A stretch of 64,000 nt of DNA, taken from contig JAZHRO010000056.1 in assembly GCA_037157565.1 (NCBI GenBank), positions 28,457,501 to 28,521,500 on the forward strand, read 5' to 3'. Each line of letters opens with the position of its first letter. Within the stretch, counting starts at the first letter, position 1. The notes beneath the pieces were generated by a model. It ran no database searches and was not told the origin of the DNA. It worked only from the letters and a program-made list of their open reading frames with translations. The stretch is from Thalassia testudinum. Taxonomy: Eukaryota > Streptophyta > Magnoliopsida > Alismatales > Hydrocharitaceae. Below are positions 11,441 to 23,212 of the stretch, piece by piece. The translations under genes were made by a program, and so were the position numbers.

Positions 11441-12255
11441 TCTGATTACTATTCTCCAGCAACATCACAGAGCCATTGATGGACTCTTGATTATTTGACT
11501 GGCATCAGCCCCTCTTACTGCACACACTGTATCAATACTGAAGAGGGTATACGACCTTCCTGTGAAATGCAGAGATGTCTAAATCCTAATCCGCAGGAGG
11601 TTGTAAAAAAGTAGATCATTAAGTGGTAAGATGTTGGGATCATCTACCCGATCTTCGACAATCGAAGAATGAGTCTAATCCAGGTTGTGCCTAAAAGGGT
11701 AGGACTCACCGTGATCATGACTAAAATCGAAGAAATCATACCGACCCATGTGGCGAATTCGTGGAGAGTCCGCATTGATTACAAAAGACTCAGTACCTCC
11801 ACAAAGAAGGATCACTTCCCACTACAGTTTATTGATCAAATCTGCGAGAAACTAGCGGGGAATAAGTTCTACTTTTTGGACGGGTACTCCAGTTACAACC
11901 AGGTGGCAATCCATCCTGAGGACCCAAGAAAAGACCACTTTCACCTGCCCCTTCGAGGTGTATGCACTATGAAAGATGCCTTTCGATCTCTGCAATGCAC
12001 CCGCCACTTTTCAGTGGTACATGCTTGCCATATTCTCTGATATAGTAGGTGATTATCTGGAAGTCTTCATGGATGACTTTTCAGTATTTGGTGAATCATT
12101 TGACGATTGCCTCCTGCACTTGGTCCAGATCCTCAGGCGGTGCATTGACATGAATCTGGTTGTTTCCTGGGAAAAAAGCCATTTCATGGTGCTGAAGGAA
12201 TTGTCCTGGGACATCTCATATTTGGAAAAGGCATCCAGGTTGATCGAGCCAAGGT
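11441..12255 (+). pseudogene. Broken reverse transcriptase of element 2
   Basis: Order: tether with LTGISPSYCTHC (11500-11540), VVPKRVGLTVIMT (11680-11720), WRVRIDYKRL (11760-11790), the LDGYSSYNQVAI box with the first catalytic Asp (about 11878-11910), then a frameshift near 11925-11945 that destroys the TTFTCPFGT block, and a second frame with MPFDLCNAPATFQ and VFMDDFSVFG (about 12064-12090) holding the catalytic Asp pair. It ends near the KSHFM stretch (12175). Residues of the active site survive but the frame does not. Confidence 0.87.
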
Positions 12256-12838
12256 GAATTTGATTTCCAAACTCCCTATGCCAAGCTTGATCAAGGACAT
12301 CCGATCTTTTCTAGGGCATGTAAGTTTTTACCGTAGATTCATTCCTGATTTCTCAAAGATCGCATACCCCCTGACCACTCTACTATCTAAGGATGTTCCT
12401 TTCAAAATCTCTAAGGAATGCACATAGGCATTTGAAACCCTATGTGATTGAGTTACCCAAGCTCCGATCCTATAGCCCTCTGATTGGTCTCAACCCTTTG
12501 AGATCATGTACGAAGCATCTGATTTTGCTGTATGAGCAGTACTTGGGCAAAAAATTTACAAGAAACCTGTGGTCATCTACTATGCTAGCAAGACACTTAA
12601 CGAAGCTCAGCATAACTACACAGTTACTAAGAAAGAGCTGCTAGCCGTATTATTTGCCCTGGAAAAGTTCATATCATATCTTCTGGGTTCTCGTGTTATC
12701 ATTTACTTTGATCACATAGCTGTCAGGCATCTCCTTGCAAAGAAGGATGAGAAACCTCGATTAAACCCTTGGATCTTGCTGTTGCAAGAATTTGACCTCG
12801 AGATTCACAACAAAGCAGGAAAATAGAATGTGGTAGCT
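12256..12838 (+). pseudogene. Broken RNase H of element 2
   Basis: Visible are LISKLPMPSLIKDIRSFLGH (connection, 12260-12320), a degenerate CDASDF region (12505-12530, reading YEASDFAV), [33 protein letters not shown] (12570-12670) and the [17 protein letters not shown] stretch (12713-12762), ending with LEIHNKAGK and a stop. Two frameshifts and several stops interrupt it. Confidence 0.83.
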
Positions 12839-14400
12839 GATCGCTTGTCCCACCTTCCTTCTGATATTATCGACCCTTACGGACCCTTTATGGAACATTT
12901 TCCTAATGAGCACCTCTTGACTATCAGTATAGGGCTTCCATGGTTTGCTGATCTGCTAAACTACTTGACATCACATCAGATACTGTCCGATTGGCCGAAT
13001 GCCAAGAAGACAAATTGCTTTCCGATGTCAAGTATTACTTCTGGGAAAACCCGTATCTTTTTCACATCGATGCTGATTAAATCATTTGACGATGTATCTT
13101 GAGAGCGGAAATTCAGGACATCTTGTTCTTCTGCCATGACCAGACGTGCGGTGGACACTTCTTAGGTCATAAAACTGCAGCAAAAGTCCTCCAGTGCGGC
13201 TTTTAATGGCCCACGATTTTCAGAGATGCATACAATCACTGTAAGGCTTGCACTCGTTTGCAGACCTTAGGCAACATGAGCCATCGTGATATGATGACCT
13301 TACAGTCGATTCTCGTATGCGAAATTTTCAATGTCTGGGGGATTGATTTTATGGAATCCTTTCCTGTTTCGAACGACTTCGAGTACATTCTACTCGTTAT
13401 TGACTACGTGTCCAAATAGATCGAAGCCATTCCAACCTGAACCAATGATCATAAGGTGGTTTTCAAATTCATTCATTAGAACAACATTTCAAGGTTCGGG
13501 ATTCCACTTGCTATAATCTCTGATGGAGGGACCCATTTCACTAATACTTAGTTCTGGTCACTGATGACCAAATACGGGGTGTCACACCGAATCTCTACTC
13601 CTTATCACCCCTAAACTAATGGTCTAGCTGAGCTATCAAATCGGGAGATCAAGAAAATCCTCTAGGTTACTATTTGACCTGACAGGAAAGACTGGTCATC
13701 CCCACTTCTGGAAGCTTTGTGGGCCTATAGGATTGCCCACAAAACCCAATTAGGTATGTCTCCCTTCAGATTAGTGTACAGAATGGCATGTCACCTCCTC
13801 GTCGAATTGGAGCACAAAGCCTATTGGGCAGTACAGACCTGCAACCTAGATCTTTCTAAGGTACGAATCCACAGAAAGCTTCAAATGAGCGAGATCGATG
13901 AATTACGCCACGATGCATACGAGAACTCACGAATTTACAAAGAACGGGTTAAGTCCTTTCATGACAAGCACATATCCAGAAAGATCTTCTACCCTGGTCA
14001 AAAAGTCCTACTCTTTGATGCCAAGCTCAAACAATTCCCAGGAAAAGTTAGATTGAAATGGATCAGACCTTACCTCGTCTGATGAATCTTTGGAAATGAA
14101 GCCATCGAGATTAGTCAACTCAGCCACGATTCAGAACTTTTCGTCGTGAACGGTCAGAGACTCAAACTGTTCATTGATCGTACTGATACAAATTTGGTTG
14201 AGACATCCTTTACCCTCCATTCTCCCTGAGCTCATTGCACCTAACCGATGGCGTAAAACTCAGAGCTTAATTGGAAGCAACCTGTCATTTTTGAAAAATC
14301 CAAAAACTTTCTTGACATTCCTATGCTGAATTCATATTGCACTTTAGGGTTCATAAATTAGAACAGCCAACCCCACATCAGGTATCTGTACCCGAGCTTA
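12839..14400 (+). pseudogene. Broken integrase of element 2
   Basis: The N-terminal part holds ADRLSHLPSDIIDP and the HHCC zinc finger region (13130-13265, with a stop where Leu or Trp is expected). The core includes a degraded version of the GIDFMGPF box (13340-13365), IISDGGTHF (13512-13540; second catalytic Asp) and a stretch NGLAELSNREIKKIL (13618-13665; catalytic Glu). The C-terminal part is an open frame 13717-14082 with [40 protein letters not shown] and LFDAKLKQFPGKVRLKWIRPYLV. I count more than ten stops. Confidence 0.85.
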
Positions 14401-15844
14401 AAATCATCTGCAACAGTCACCTTAACTAGTTCGCCCACCTAGAACCTGTTCTAACAAATGACCTAAGCTGAACTCGAACGTACCTAATTTACAATGGGGA
14501 CATTGCAAATCGTAGGCATGGGGGGTATGAAAGTGCAAAACATATGAAAATCATCTTACAAGAAAAGGTTTCATAAAAAGAATCACATATCCCATAAATA
14601 CCAAAAAAAAAAGTGCAAAAATTCTTGAAAAAGAACAACAAAATTTGTGGGAGAGAAAATTTTGACGACATATCAATCTTGAGGAGAAAAATGGGAAAAG
14701 TGAAAAATGTGAAAAAGGAGCATAAGTTGAAAAGAAAAAAAGAGAGTCATTAGTAAGAAATTAAGGAATTAACTGAGTTCCAGACCATATTAAGAAAAAG
14801 AAAATAAAAAAAATGCTAATGAAACATAGAGGAGATTAGTAGGAATGCTGATCTTAGGCCTCTTAGGCTATACTCCTAGGCTTAAAAATTCAAGTATCCA
14901 CTAAGATCTGGATAGTCGTCAATAGGTTGGGGAAAATTCGAAGCTTAAGTATTAGGTCTAAGGCTTAGGGAGTATTCAGCCTTGTTAGTTGGCCTCTGGT
15001 TTGCGGGACTCGGTAACCTAAGCATCCCAATCCGCACATAGTCAGGTTCAATGTGCATAAGTATCAAAATCACGCAAATGCATTTAAATTATTCTGAAAA
15101 AGTCACATAGATTAGGAGCGGTCGATCAACACAAGTTGATTTGGATGAGTTCTCGACGTGGAGAGGTGGGAAATTCCGCTCGAAGATGCGCAATAACATA
15201 TCGTCTCCTCGGTGCTTGTCTCCTAGGATACCTACATATCCTACTGGGGGCATGTAAGCACCCTGTGTTGGTTTAGATGCCATGGGCAACATATCCCGAA
15301 ATGTCGATTGCTAGGGTCTGGATTTAGCTACAAAACACCATGGACAAGATTGTCTCAAAATCTCGAAAGCCAGGGTTCTGGGGGTTGCCATGGGTGGTGC
15401 TATCCCAAAGCATCGATTTCCAGGGACCCTTCGAGGATTGATGATGGGGACTAGGAATCCAGATCGTGTTGTGAAACCAATCCAAAGCTAGAAATAAAAA
15501 GAAAAGAGAGAGAAAACTCTCCAAACAAAGCAAATTCCTCTGCAAATTGAACCAAGGCTAAAATATGTTACAAGCATGGGTGCTTTAACCGCAAAGTTCA
15601 ACGAACCTTAGGATGGTTCCTGTGGGCCTTAAAAACCTCCATAGCGGACTGAGGCTAGAGCTGGTCCGGTCCAAATCTTGGTTGGTACTTGCAAACCTCT
15701 AGGCCTACTATTGGCATTCTAACATAATCTACAGAAGAAAGCACAAATCACAATTCTGAGCATCAAAAAGATTACATTGCCAAGAATCAAAGTTGAAACC
15801 TTAAAATTTTACTAAGTGAGTAGTAAAAGCTAGGCATGGTGGTA
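14400..15844 (+). other. Post-pol noncoding region and polypurine tract of element 2
   Basis: No gene visible; no envelope-like ORF is recognisable although some Athila elements carry one here. It holds the conserved motif GGGGACATTGCAAATCG plus GGCATGGGGGG at 14496-14526, a region with AT-rich and A-rich stretches, and at 15828-15844 the 3' polypurine tract (CTAGGCATGGTGGTA) directly before the LTR. Confidence 0.75.
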
Positions 15845-18297
15845 TGATGGGAAACCATCATGAGCCCTAACTAACTCATTTTGACCCAATGAAGAGAATA
15901 AAAGCTCCTACATAACCAATTGAAGATCCTAATTCACTGCATAACCTTTCTGAGAGAAAAATAAGAAACAAAGGGTGAAACCATAATTTTACCAATGCAG
16001 TACAATAACAGGTTTTCTCAAGGGCTAAGCAAAGGTCAAAGGGTCTTAGTAAAATAATAAGTGGGTTGGATCAGACAGAAAAGGATTTGTGCGTACCCTA
16101 TGAATTAAATGACTTCTCGAAATCCTAAAATAGACCCACTTGATTAACCAAGGTTCTGGTCAGGATAAAATTCACTTAAACCCTCTAAAAATCATAGAAA
16201 AATATTCTCTATGGGTTTAGAACCTTCAATTTGGCCATTGGAACCCATCTTGAACTAAAATGGTGTCTCCAAACTTGGGCTTTTGCTTAAATTTCCCAGT
16301 TAAATGTGATCAAACCCAAAATCCAATTTCACCATTAGATTCCTTATGTTCAAATTAGGTCTGTACCAAACTTTGGACCTAAGATGAATTTTCCTTGACC
16401 TAGTTTGAGAAAAGGTCTAGCTTGAATACATTTACACCCCTATCATTCAAAAACCCTTACACACTGCCCCCTATCTTCTTCATCATTTTTGCAATTAGGT
16501 CCCTCCGCCATTATAGCGGATGAATCCTACTCCGGTGAGCTTTTGAAGGAGGTTTCTCCTTGATTGCTCTGAGAATCCACTCGAAAATTGGAAGGGAGAC
16601 ACTCTGAGAAAATCTCTCCAATCTGAAGCTATCCTTGATCTAGATTATTTCCTAATATCTCATGCAAATGCATGAGAGACATGGGTATCCCAATGGATTC
16701 CAACTCTGACGAGCCTTCCTTGCTTGGGAATCTTGCTTCCCAAGCCCTAACCGATCTCCAGGGCTCTATTTAAAGAAGCCCAGCTCACCTCGACTCCTCC
16801 AAGCTTGAATTCGACTGGAGACCCCCTCAAATTCTTCTCTCCTCCTTCAACCTATTCGCTCTTAAAGCTCTGGCGACCTTCCCTACTTTCCCTCATCATT
16901 TGAACACAATACCAATGGCATACTCTTCCTCCTTGCTTTCGTCCGCATCGCGTAGCACCCGTCGATGCTCTCTTATCCCCTTCATCCTCGCCAACCACCA
17001 TGCTCATACCACCATGCCACTCACCCAAACACACCCCTGAACACACCCTCACCTTCGCACACTGTGTGCCCTAGGCATGCTTGCACAGATGCCCCCACGC
17101 CACTCCAACCACCCTAGCACATTTGCCGTGCCTCAGTGATGCTCCCTAAGAGATTTGACATGGCCATGAGGCCATTTGTGTGAATTCAAGTTTAGGCATC
17201 ATCTGCCATTGGTGAGCGAGCTTGAAGCTCGCTTGAGGTCACTCCAAGCCTTGCTAGTTCCAGGCCCCTGTCCTAGGCTGCGTGGAAGACTCTCGCGCAT
17301 GCACTTAGGTCTCAATTGGAGTCAAAGACCTCAGCTGCTGCAACATTCGTGAAGGCCATCTGCTGCTGTGTGCACAAAAGGAAGCTAGGCGGATAGTCCT
17401 ACCTCGGAAGTGGGCGACCACCTAAAGTCGCATAAGTTGATTTTGTGTTAGAGGCTTATCGCCTAGAACACTGAGGGTGAGGTCCTCCTCCCCCCTCTCA
17501 CTGACTCGTTCGCAACACTACCCATGCAAACCTGGCCATGACTCGAATACTTGACCTATCCACTCCTCACTCACCACACATGCCGGTGAGCCTGGACCCG
17601 GGTCTCTGTTAGGTCTGATTACCTGATCGATTAAAGGCTTTGGGAGAGCGGCTCCGAAATAGAAAAGAGAGAAAGAGAAAGGAAAGCTACACAGGGGAAG
17701 GGGGTTTTGTTCTGAAGATTTTGCTTTGGCACTTAGCTAAATTAGTGAGGAAGAAGAGGAGGTCAGGAAGAGGAGGAAGAAGCTGAGGAGGAAGAGAAGG
17801 TTAGGCAGAGAGAAGGCCAAAGGAAGAAGTTGAAGATGGAAGAAGAAGAAGAAAAGACTTAAGGTAGAGGCCAAAGAAAGAAATGGAAAGAGAAGAGGAA
17901 GCAGTAGGAAGAAAGAGGAGGAACCGCAGAAGAGAAGTAGAGAAAGAAGAAATCGAAAGAGAAGAGCACTGTAGCATTGGAAGTTTAAGCCGTCTGATTT
18001 ACAAATCTGATGTCCAATTTGAGATTAATTCATATTAATTGAGTTCCTTAGTTGTTATTGAAGGAGTATCTGGTGATATAAATCTCAAACTTATACCCAT
18101 ATTTTTGCACTTTGATACCGTTATTATTGCATATTCTTTTAAATTCTGAATTGTGATCTTGATTTCTAAATACCAATTTGCTCTCTACGTTCAACCTCGA
18201 ACTTTAAATTTGAGTAATAAAATTATATCTATTTTGAATGCTTTTTCGGCTATATTGCAATGCAATACTTTTAAAACCTGATTCAATGCTCTAAACA
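15845..18297 (+). repeat. 3' LTR of element 2 (2453 bp)
   Basis: Starts TGATGGGAAACCATCATGAG after the polypurine tract and ends GCTCTAAACA. Aligns in reverse complement with 8004-10718. The first 16 bases form a hairpin (TGATGG, loop GAAA, CCATCA). A TATA box TATTTAAA is at 16767-16774. A purine-rich GGAAGAAGAG tract (17740-17960) precedes a U5 with the TCTACGTTCAACCTCGAACTT block (about 18183-18203). It is shorter than the LTR of element 1 through indels. Confidence 0.88.
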
Positions 18298-19375
18298 AGG
18301 TGTTGCCAGAGCTTGGTCGGAGTAGGCCATGGAAGAGAGAGAAGAGGGTATTTCTGGCCCTAAACCATGCTAAGGAGGACAGTTTGGTGAATGGGGTCCA
18401 TTTTTCTTTTTTTGAAAAGGCAAGGAGTGTTATCGTTAACGATAATAGACTGGGAGCATTTATTCAAAAAACAAATCAAAGAATAATGTTTACAAAGAGT
18501 CTCTCCATGCTCCTACTAACTCCCAACACTCTCTAACAATATTCCCCACACTTATTGGCATCCCTCTAAATAATTTTTTATTACAAGCACACCAAACATA
18601 CCACAAAACTCCAGCCATCATTGGATGCGATTTGGTTGATGTTCTGAAGTATGTCCATAATTCATCCCATGCCGGCAAGGCTTCTCCAATTATATTTCTC
18701 CAGATTTGGTCTGTTACCAGGCATGTGGAGAAAATGTGCTTGCTACTATCTATGGGGAATTCACAAAGAGGGAAATTCTGAGCTGGGGTACCTAGTCTTG
18801 TGTGCCTTACATCACCCGTATTGTGACCATCTCTTGTACTCAACTGAAGAAATATCATTATTTTTAGGGGTATTTTTAAATGCCAGATACCCTCACAATC
18901 CTTGTCCACTTGCATTGGGTTATTGCTACTTCCACCGATCAGCCATTTGTGTGCCTTTGTAGGAGAGAACGACCCATGACTCCAGATGTATTTATCAGAT
19001 CCACTAAACGGTCTAAAGGCATCCAGATCCCTCCTCAACTGACCGCATTCTTCCTGCAAATGGCTCCCTCTCTCACTGCGTGGCCTACCAATTTCCATCT
19101 ATTATTCAAGGGATCCCAACTCTCCTTCATAGAGATAGACCTGTCCACTACAGCATTGAACGTGGGTGGAAATTGATTTTTTAGAAGTCCGAGGCTAGAT
19201 CGTTGATCATGCTAAAATGAGAACTGCTGGCCATCTCCAATCACCAGCTCAAAGCTTGGCCAGTTGTCACGCATTGTTGCCCAAATATATTTCCAGAATG
19301 GAGATGGTCAGTGAGGGGCAAATGTGCATCTAGTTACATGAGAGCTATGGTCGCACGTGTTTCGTGAGTTTGAAA
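18298..19375 (-). pseudogene. LINE ORF2 C-terminal fragment (zf-RVT-like region)
   Basis: Minus strand. An open frame 19098-18490 shows the plant LINE C-terminal signature: DKYIWSHGSFSPTKAHKWL, GIWHLKIPLKIMIFL, then cysteine/histidine positions like the reverse transcriptase zinc-binding domain, IWRNII and MMAGVLWYVWCACNKKLF. Upstream, out of frame, SPFWKYIWATMRDNWPSF and GDGQQFSFWHD (19310-19200) are recognisable. At least two frame changes. The section 18298-18489 would be 3' UTR and contains a perfect 16-base palindrome (18430-18445). It joins to 20906-21599 when the LTR at 19381-20900 is taken out. Confidence 0.83.
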
Positions 19376-20905
19376 TCAAGGTTACAAGTAAACCATCGTT
19401 GTAGTTGCAAAACTTGTAATCAGATAAAATTTATACCGAAACTCCAAGGGAGTCTCGGGTCGAACACGGGGAGGCAAACGTTTTGTTTTATGAAATCTAC
19501 ACTTCACTTTCATTTCTTTTTGGTCGTTTTTATCTTTTCTAATTGTTTTGGTATTTTAACAAGCAAGAGATTAGGTCGATGAAAACTTTATCTAATTGCA
19601 AAAATATAAGAGAGAGAGGGAAAGAGAGAGAGAGAAACAATCATCGATTTATCAAGAATTGTTTATTACAACTACAAAAGCGGAAAATCTACACAACAAA
19701 AGAGTAAAAAGATAGAAAGAGGTGAGAGAAATCCCCCTCGATGATCACTTGGAGGATGACTCACTCTGACGTCGCTTGGAAAAAGGTGGTGAGGAGCGGG
19801 ATGAAGGAGGACGAAGTCATAGGATGGAGGATGGGGTAGGACGGTGTTGCAGTGAGGATCTTCTTCCCGAAGGGCTGTGAGAGGACAGCCAAGGGAAGCT
19901 CCACGAATGGGGAGGAGAGCTGGGAAAACCATTTGATTTTCTACTCTAGAGGAGCATCCTGGACTTGGGACAAGCTCTCTCTAGAGCCTTGGAGGTGGTG
20001 AGAGGAAGAAAGGAAGAGATGGCTTAGAATGGTGGTGGGTAGGTCCTTTTATAGTGGAAGAGGAAAAACAAATTCGCATTTGGTTCATTACTGACAGCCG
20101 TAAACGTCGTTGCAGCTGTCGTTGAAGATCCGCCCTTCAATTCCTCTTACTGGCACGCGTAGACTATTAGTGATAGCTGCAACCGCCACTAAAGGCCCAC
20201 ATTGTTGATGATCTGCCTATCCTCTGCTGGCACCCGCTCCGCTGGCACGCACATCATGCGCTGCATGCTTCACACACCCATCCTCTCCGCTGGCATGCAC
20301 TGCGCGTGGCTGCGGTTATGCGCAGTGCACTGTTGTAGCACATGGTTGCGACTGTGCACGATGTACTACTGCCACGCGCAGCTATGACTGTGCATTGTGT
20401 GCTACTGCTGGCTGGCATTGGACGGCCTGGATGGCACCACGTAGTGCCATCTGGGCCATCCATTCTTCTTTCTTTTGTAGAGGGTGCCATGGTGGTCAGA
20501 TCGAGATGATTCCCATGCTACTTGACTGCGATCGTCGCTTTGGATCCATCCGTACAGTTAGATTTTTCATCCAAAACCTGTTTGGATGTCACATTGCCCC
20601 TTGGTTGTTCATCTTGCTGAGACTTTGTATGATGCTACGGTTCTCCGATCTAGAGGATTTCAGAGGCATTAGACTCTGATCATCGCCCTAATCAAATTCG
20701 TACTATCTGATCATCCATCTGAGGACCTGATATAAGTCTTCTTCTCTCTTGACGATAAAAAGGACCTAATTAACCTAAAATATATACAACTACTATAAAT
20801 GCAGAATGATGCATGCTATGCATATTTATAACATGAAATGCAAATCTAAGCCTAGGAACATGCATGAATAGGCATTTTAACCTTAATAGATGTGTTTATA
20901 TCAAG
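19376..20905 (-). repeat. LTR-like insertion in the LINE (19381-20900) with TCAAG flanks, probable solo LTR
   Basis: About 1.52 kb of noncoding DNA splits the LINE reading frame. TCAAG (ATCAAG counting one more base) occurs at both borders, 19376-19380 and 20901-20905, and the LINE protein reads on across the two sides (WWSTVIKDAHGS ... DHSSHVT). On the minus strand it has TATAAAAGG at 20053-20045 and near the low end the complement of GGGTCGAACACGGGGAGG (19455-19475), a U5 block also seen at 34690-34712 and 21660-21675. The ends are not TG...CA, so they are decayed or my border is off by a few bases. It is related to 21600-23212 and 34618-36206. Confidence 0.65.
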
Positions 20906-21599
20906 CTGCCATGTGCATCTTTGATGACTGTAGACCACCACCTTTCATCATCTTCAAGGAGCTTTATAGCCCATTTCTGTAGTAAGGAATCATTGAACTC
21001 CATCAATGAGCGAATACCTAGACCACCATGCTATTTAGGAGTGAATAACTTCTTCCATTTAAGGGGATGTAGGAATCTACCCTCAGATTTAACCCCTTTC
21101 CAAAAGAAACACTTCTGCAGTATGTCAAGACATTTCAAAATTGAGTTTGGTGCCTTGAAAGCAGAGAAAAAAAAGACCGGGATAGAGGTGACGATAAAGT
21201 TCAAGAGGATCAGCCAACCCCCCATCGATAAGTAGTGGCTGCTCCAACTCTCTAGCTTAGCGGCCACTTTCTCAAATAAGGGGTTCTAGTCACTGTTCAT
21301 TAACATGGTGTCTCGTAGAGGTTGTCCCTGATATTTCCACTGGAAAATATACAATATGCATCTGTAGATTAGATGATAGGACCTCTCTTTCCTTGTTAGT
21401 CAATCCAAAACAAATGAGAGAGGACTTTTCACCATTTAGCCTTAACCCAGAGATTTCTACAAACATGGACACTATAGTGTAGAGGACCTTAGCTTCATTT
21501 CTTCCCCCTTCCGTTAGAAAAATAATATTGTCTGCATATTGTAAGATTGGCACCAGTGCTCTAAGTTCACGGCGTAGATCACGTAGAAAACTAATATGT
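20906..21599 (-). pseudogene. LINE ORF2 fragment with reverse transcriptase catalytic box
   Basis: Minus strand. MPILQYADNIIFL (21553-21515) is the LINE YADD box, with the second Asp changed to Asn. It is followed by SMFVEISGLRLNGEKSSLICFG (21480-21415), the thumb-side SGLKIN-type motif, and after a frameshift by LESWSSHYLSMGGWLILLNFIVTSIPVFFFSAFK (21255-21155), FFWKG and the HGGLGIRSL-like stretch. The upstream RT half and the endonuclease should lie beyond 21600 but are displaced by element B and are not seen in the window. Confidence 0.85.
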
Positions 21600-23212
21600 T
21601 GTAGTATACCAAGGAAGACATTTCGAGCAAATAAATTAACAAAACTTGGTGAGTCTCAGTCGATCACAGGGAGGCGAAAAGCACTTTTGATTTCATACGC
21701 TTGCTCTCAATATGATTACCAAAGAATAAAAACAATCAATCATAATATTACAAAGAGACTGAATTTGATATATGTAATAGAATGAAAACATAAAAGTAAA
21801 CTACTACTAATCTAACAGAACGAGGGCACCACAGGTAGTTCGTGGTGGCCTTTTGGAGAGGTTTAGAAGAGCAGCAACAATCCATCCGGGTGGTCCAACA
21901 GATGCTTCAGACGGAGGTGCAGAGACAAATGTGGAGAAGATGGGAAGAAGAAGAAGAGAGAAAGGTTGAAGAAGGAGGAAGAAGAGAATTATGACAAGTG
22001 CTTTCGAAGGGGGGCCCTTTGGCCTCTTTTCATAGCTTTGGTCGGGTAAAGAAAGCATTTGGCCCCTTAAATCCATGCAAATGCCTTGGATTAATCAGAT
22101 CCATTGATCTGGAGATCAACGGCCCTGATTAAGCCTTCCAAATCCTTCTTTCATCCTCGATTAAATTTGGTGCTACCATGTGGCAGCCTATAAGCCCTCC
22201 ATCCTCCATTGCATGGCTACAGAACACCCGCACGCACACCTTCATTTCCTTTCCTTCGCAGCTCGCCTCTTCTAAGTGCCCAATCGTCAGCCGTCAGATC
22301 GTAAGATTGGATGGCTTAAACATGCACTTGATTGTGCCTTGAAAATCCTAAAGGTCACTCGCATGCGTTTCCACACGCGTCATCACACCCGTCAGCATTC
22401 AATGCTCCCGTGCCTGCCACACACTTGCTGCCGAGCTGCTCGATGGAGATCTAACGGTTGAATTCCCTCTGCACTCACCGCTTCTCCTAATTCCACACCG
22501 AGCTCACTTCGATCTCGCGTCGCCCATCTCATGGAGAGAGCAGTAACCAACGCGCTACTCCCAAGAGTTAGTTGTGTTTAGGCTTTGTTGGCACGCATTC
22601 TCGGCCGTTGAATGGGAATCCAACAGTCGAGATCTTGTCTCATCATATGATGCAGCTAAGGGAGGGTGCGTGGCTGCGATCGTAGTCGTTGGATGATGAT
22701 CCAAAGGCCCGCGGTTCTCCTTCCAAATTGAGGCATGATGAGGGGCGGCTGCGATGCCACCACGTGGCACCATTGTGGCCATCCATCTTCTTCTTCTTGT
22801 ATCTGTTGACATAGGCCTTCGGTTAAGTTTATTTCTACACCGTTGGACAACGAACGTCGTTCGGGATCCATCCGCACGGTTGGATTTGTCATTTGATGTC
22901 CAGATATTCTTCAATTTCCCTTTGTCTCCTACTTCTTCGGCATACTCCCTAGTGTGCTACAGGAGTCTAATTGATATGCTCTTGGATTCGTTGGACTCCC
23001 ATCGTTATTCCGAATAGATCCATAAGGTTGGATCACTCATTTGTAGCCCTAGATTACCTACAATTAATAATACCTCTCAAATAGCACATTATTAAATATA
23101 AAACATATAACTCATCTAAGATGCGAAGTACGATATGTATGCATGCAGAATGCCCATGTTAAGCTAGGTTCTACCTTAATTCAAGCGAATTAGGGTTTAT
23201 GATTGCTGCGCA
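21600..23212 (-). repeat. 3' LTR of element B (about 1.6 kb)
   Basis: On the minus strand the LTR follows a polypurine tract GGCATGGGGGTA and begins TTGCGCAGCAATCATAAACC, matching the start of the element 5 LTR (TGATTACGCAGCAATCATAA) with the first TGA lost. It ends near 21600 where the complement of TACTACA meets LINE sequence. The complement of CGATCACAGGGAGGC (21661-21675) marks U5. A weak TATA-like TATGAAAAGAGG lies at 22034-22023. Borders are by comparison and may be off by several bases at the low end. Confidence 0.68.

Larger units (their letters stand above)
10719..18297 (+). mobile_element. Element 2: 3' part of an Athila-type LTR retrotransposon, split by element 1
   Basis: Begins abruptly inside the protease immediately after the LTR of element 1 and continues through RT, RNase H, integrase, post-pol region and 3' LTR. 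Its own 5' LTR, leader and gag should lie left of the window, beyond element 1. It is close kin to elements 1 and 3: pol stretches such as the integrase [10 protein letters not shown], the post-pol motif and the LTR align. All reading frames are damaged. After the LTR end (18297) the sequence changes to LINE remnant. Confidence 0.87.

Noticed and set aside
14400..15844. Possible envelope-like gene after pol, as in some Athila elements
   Set aside because: No open frame over about 75 codons with membrane segments or a signal peptide in elements 1, 2 or 3.
18490..19098. 202-codon frame as a host gene
   Set aside because: Its motifs are those of the LINE ORF2 C-terminus, and it lacks the upstream part of the protein in frame.
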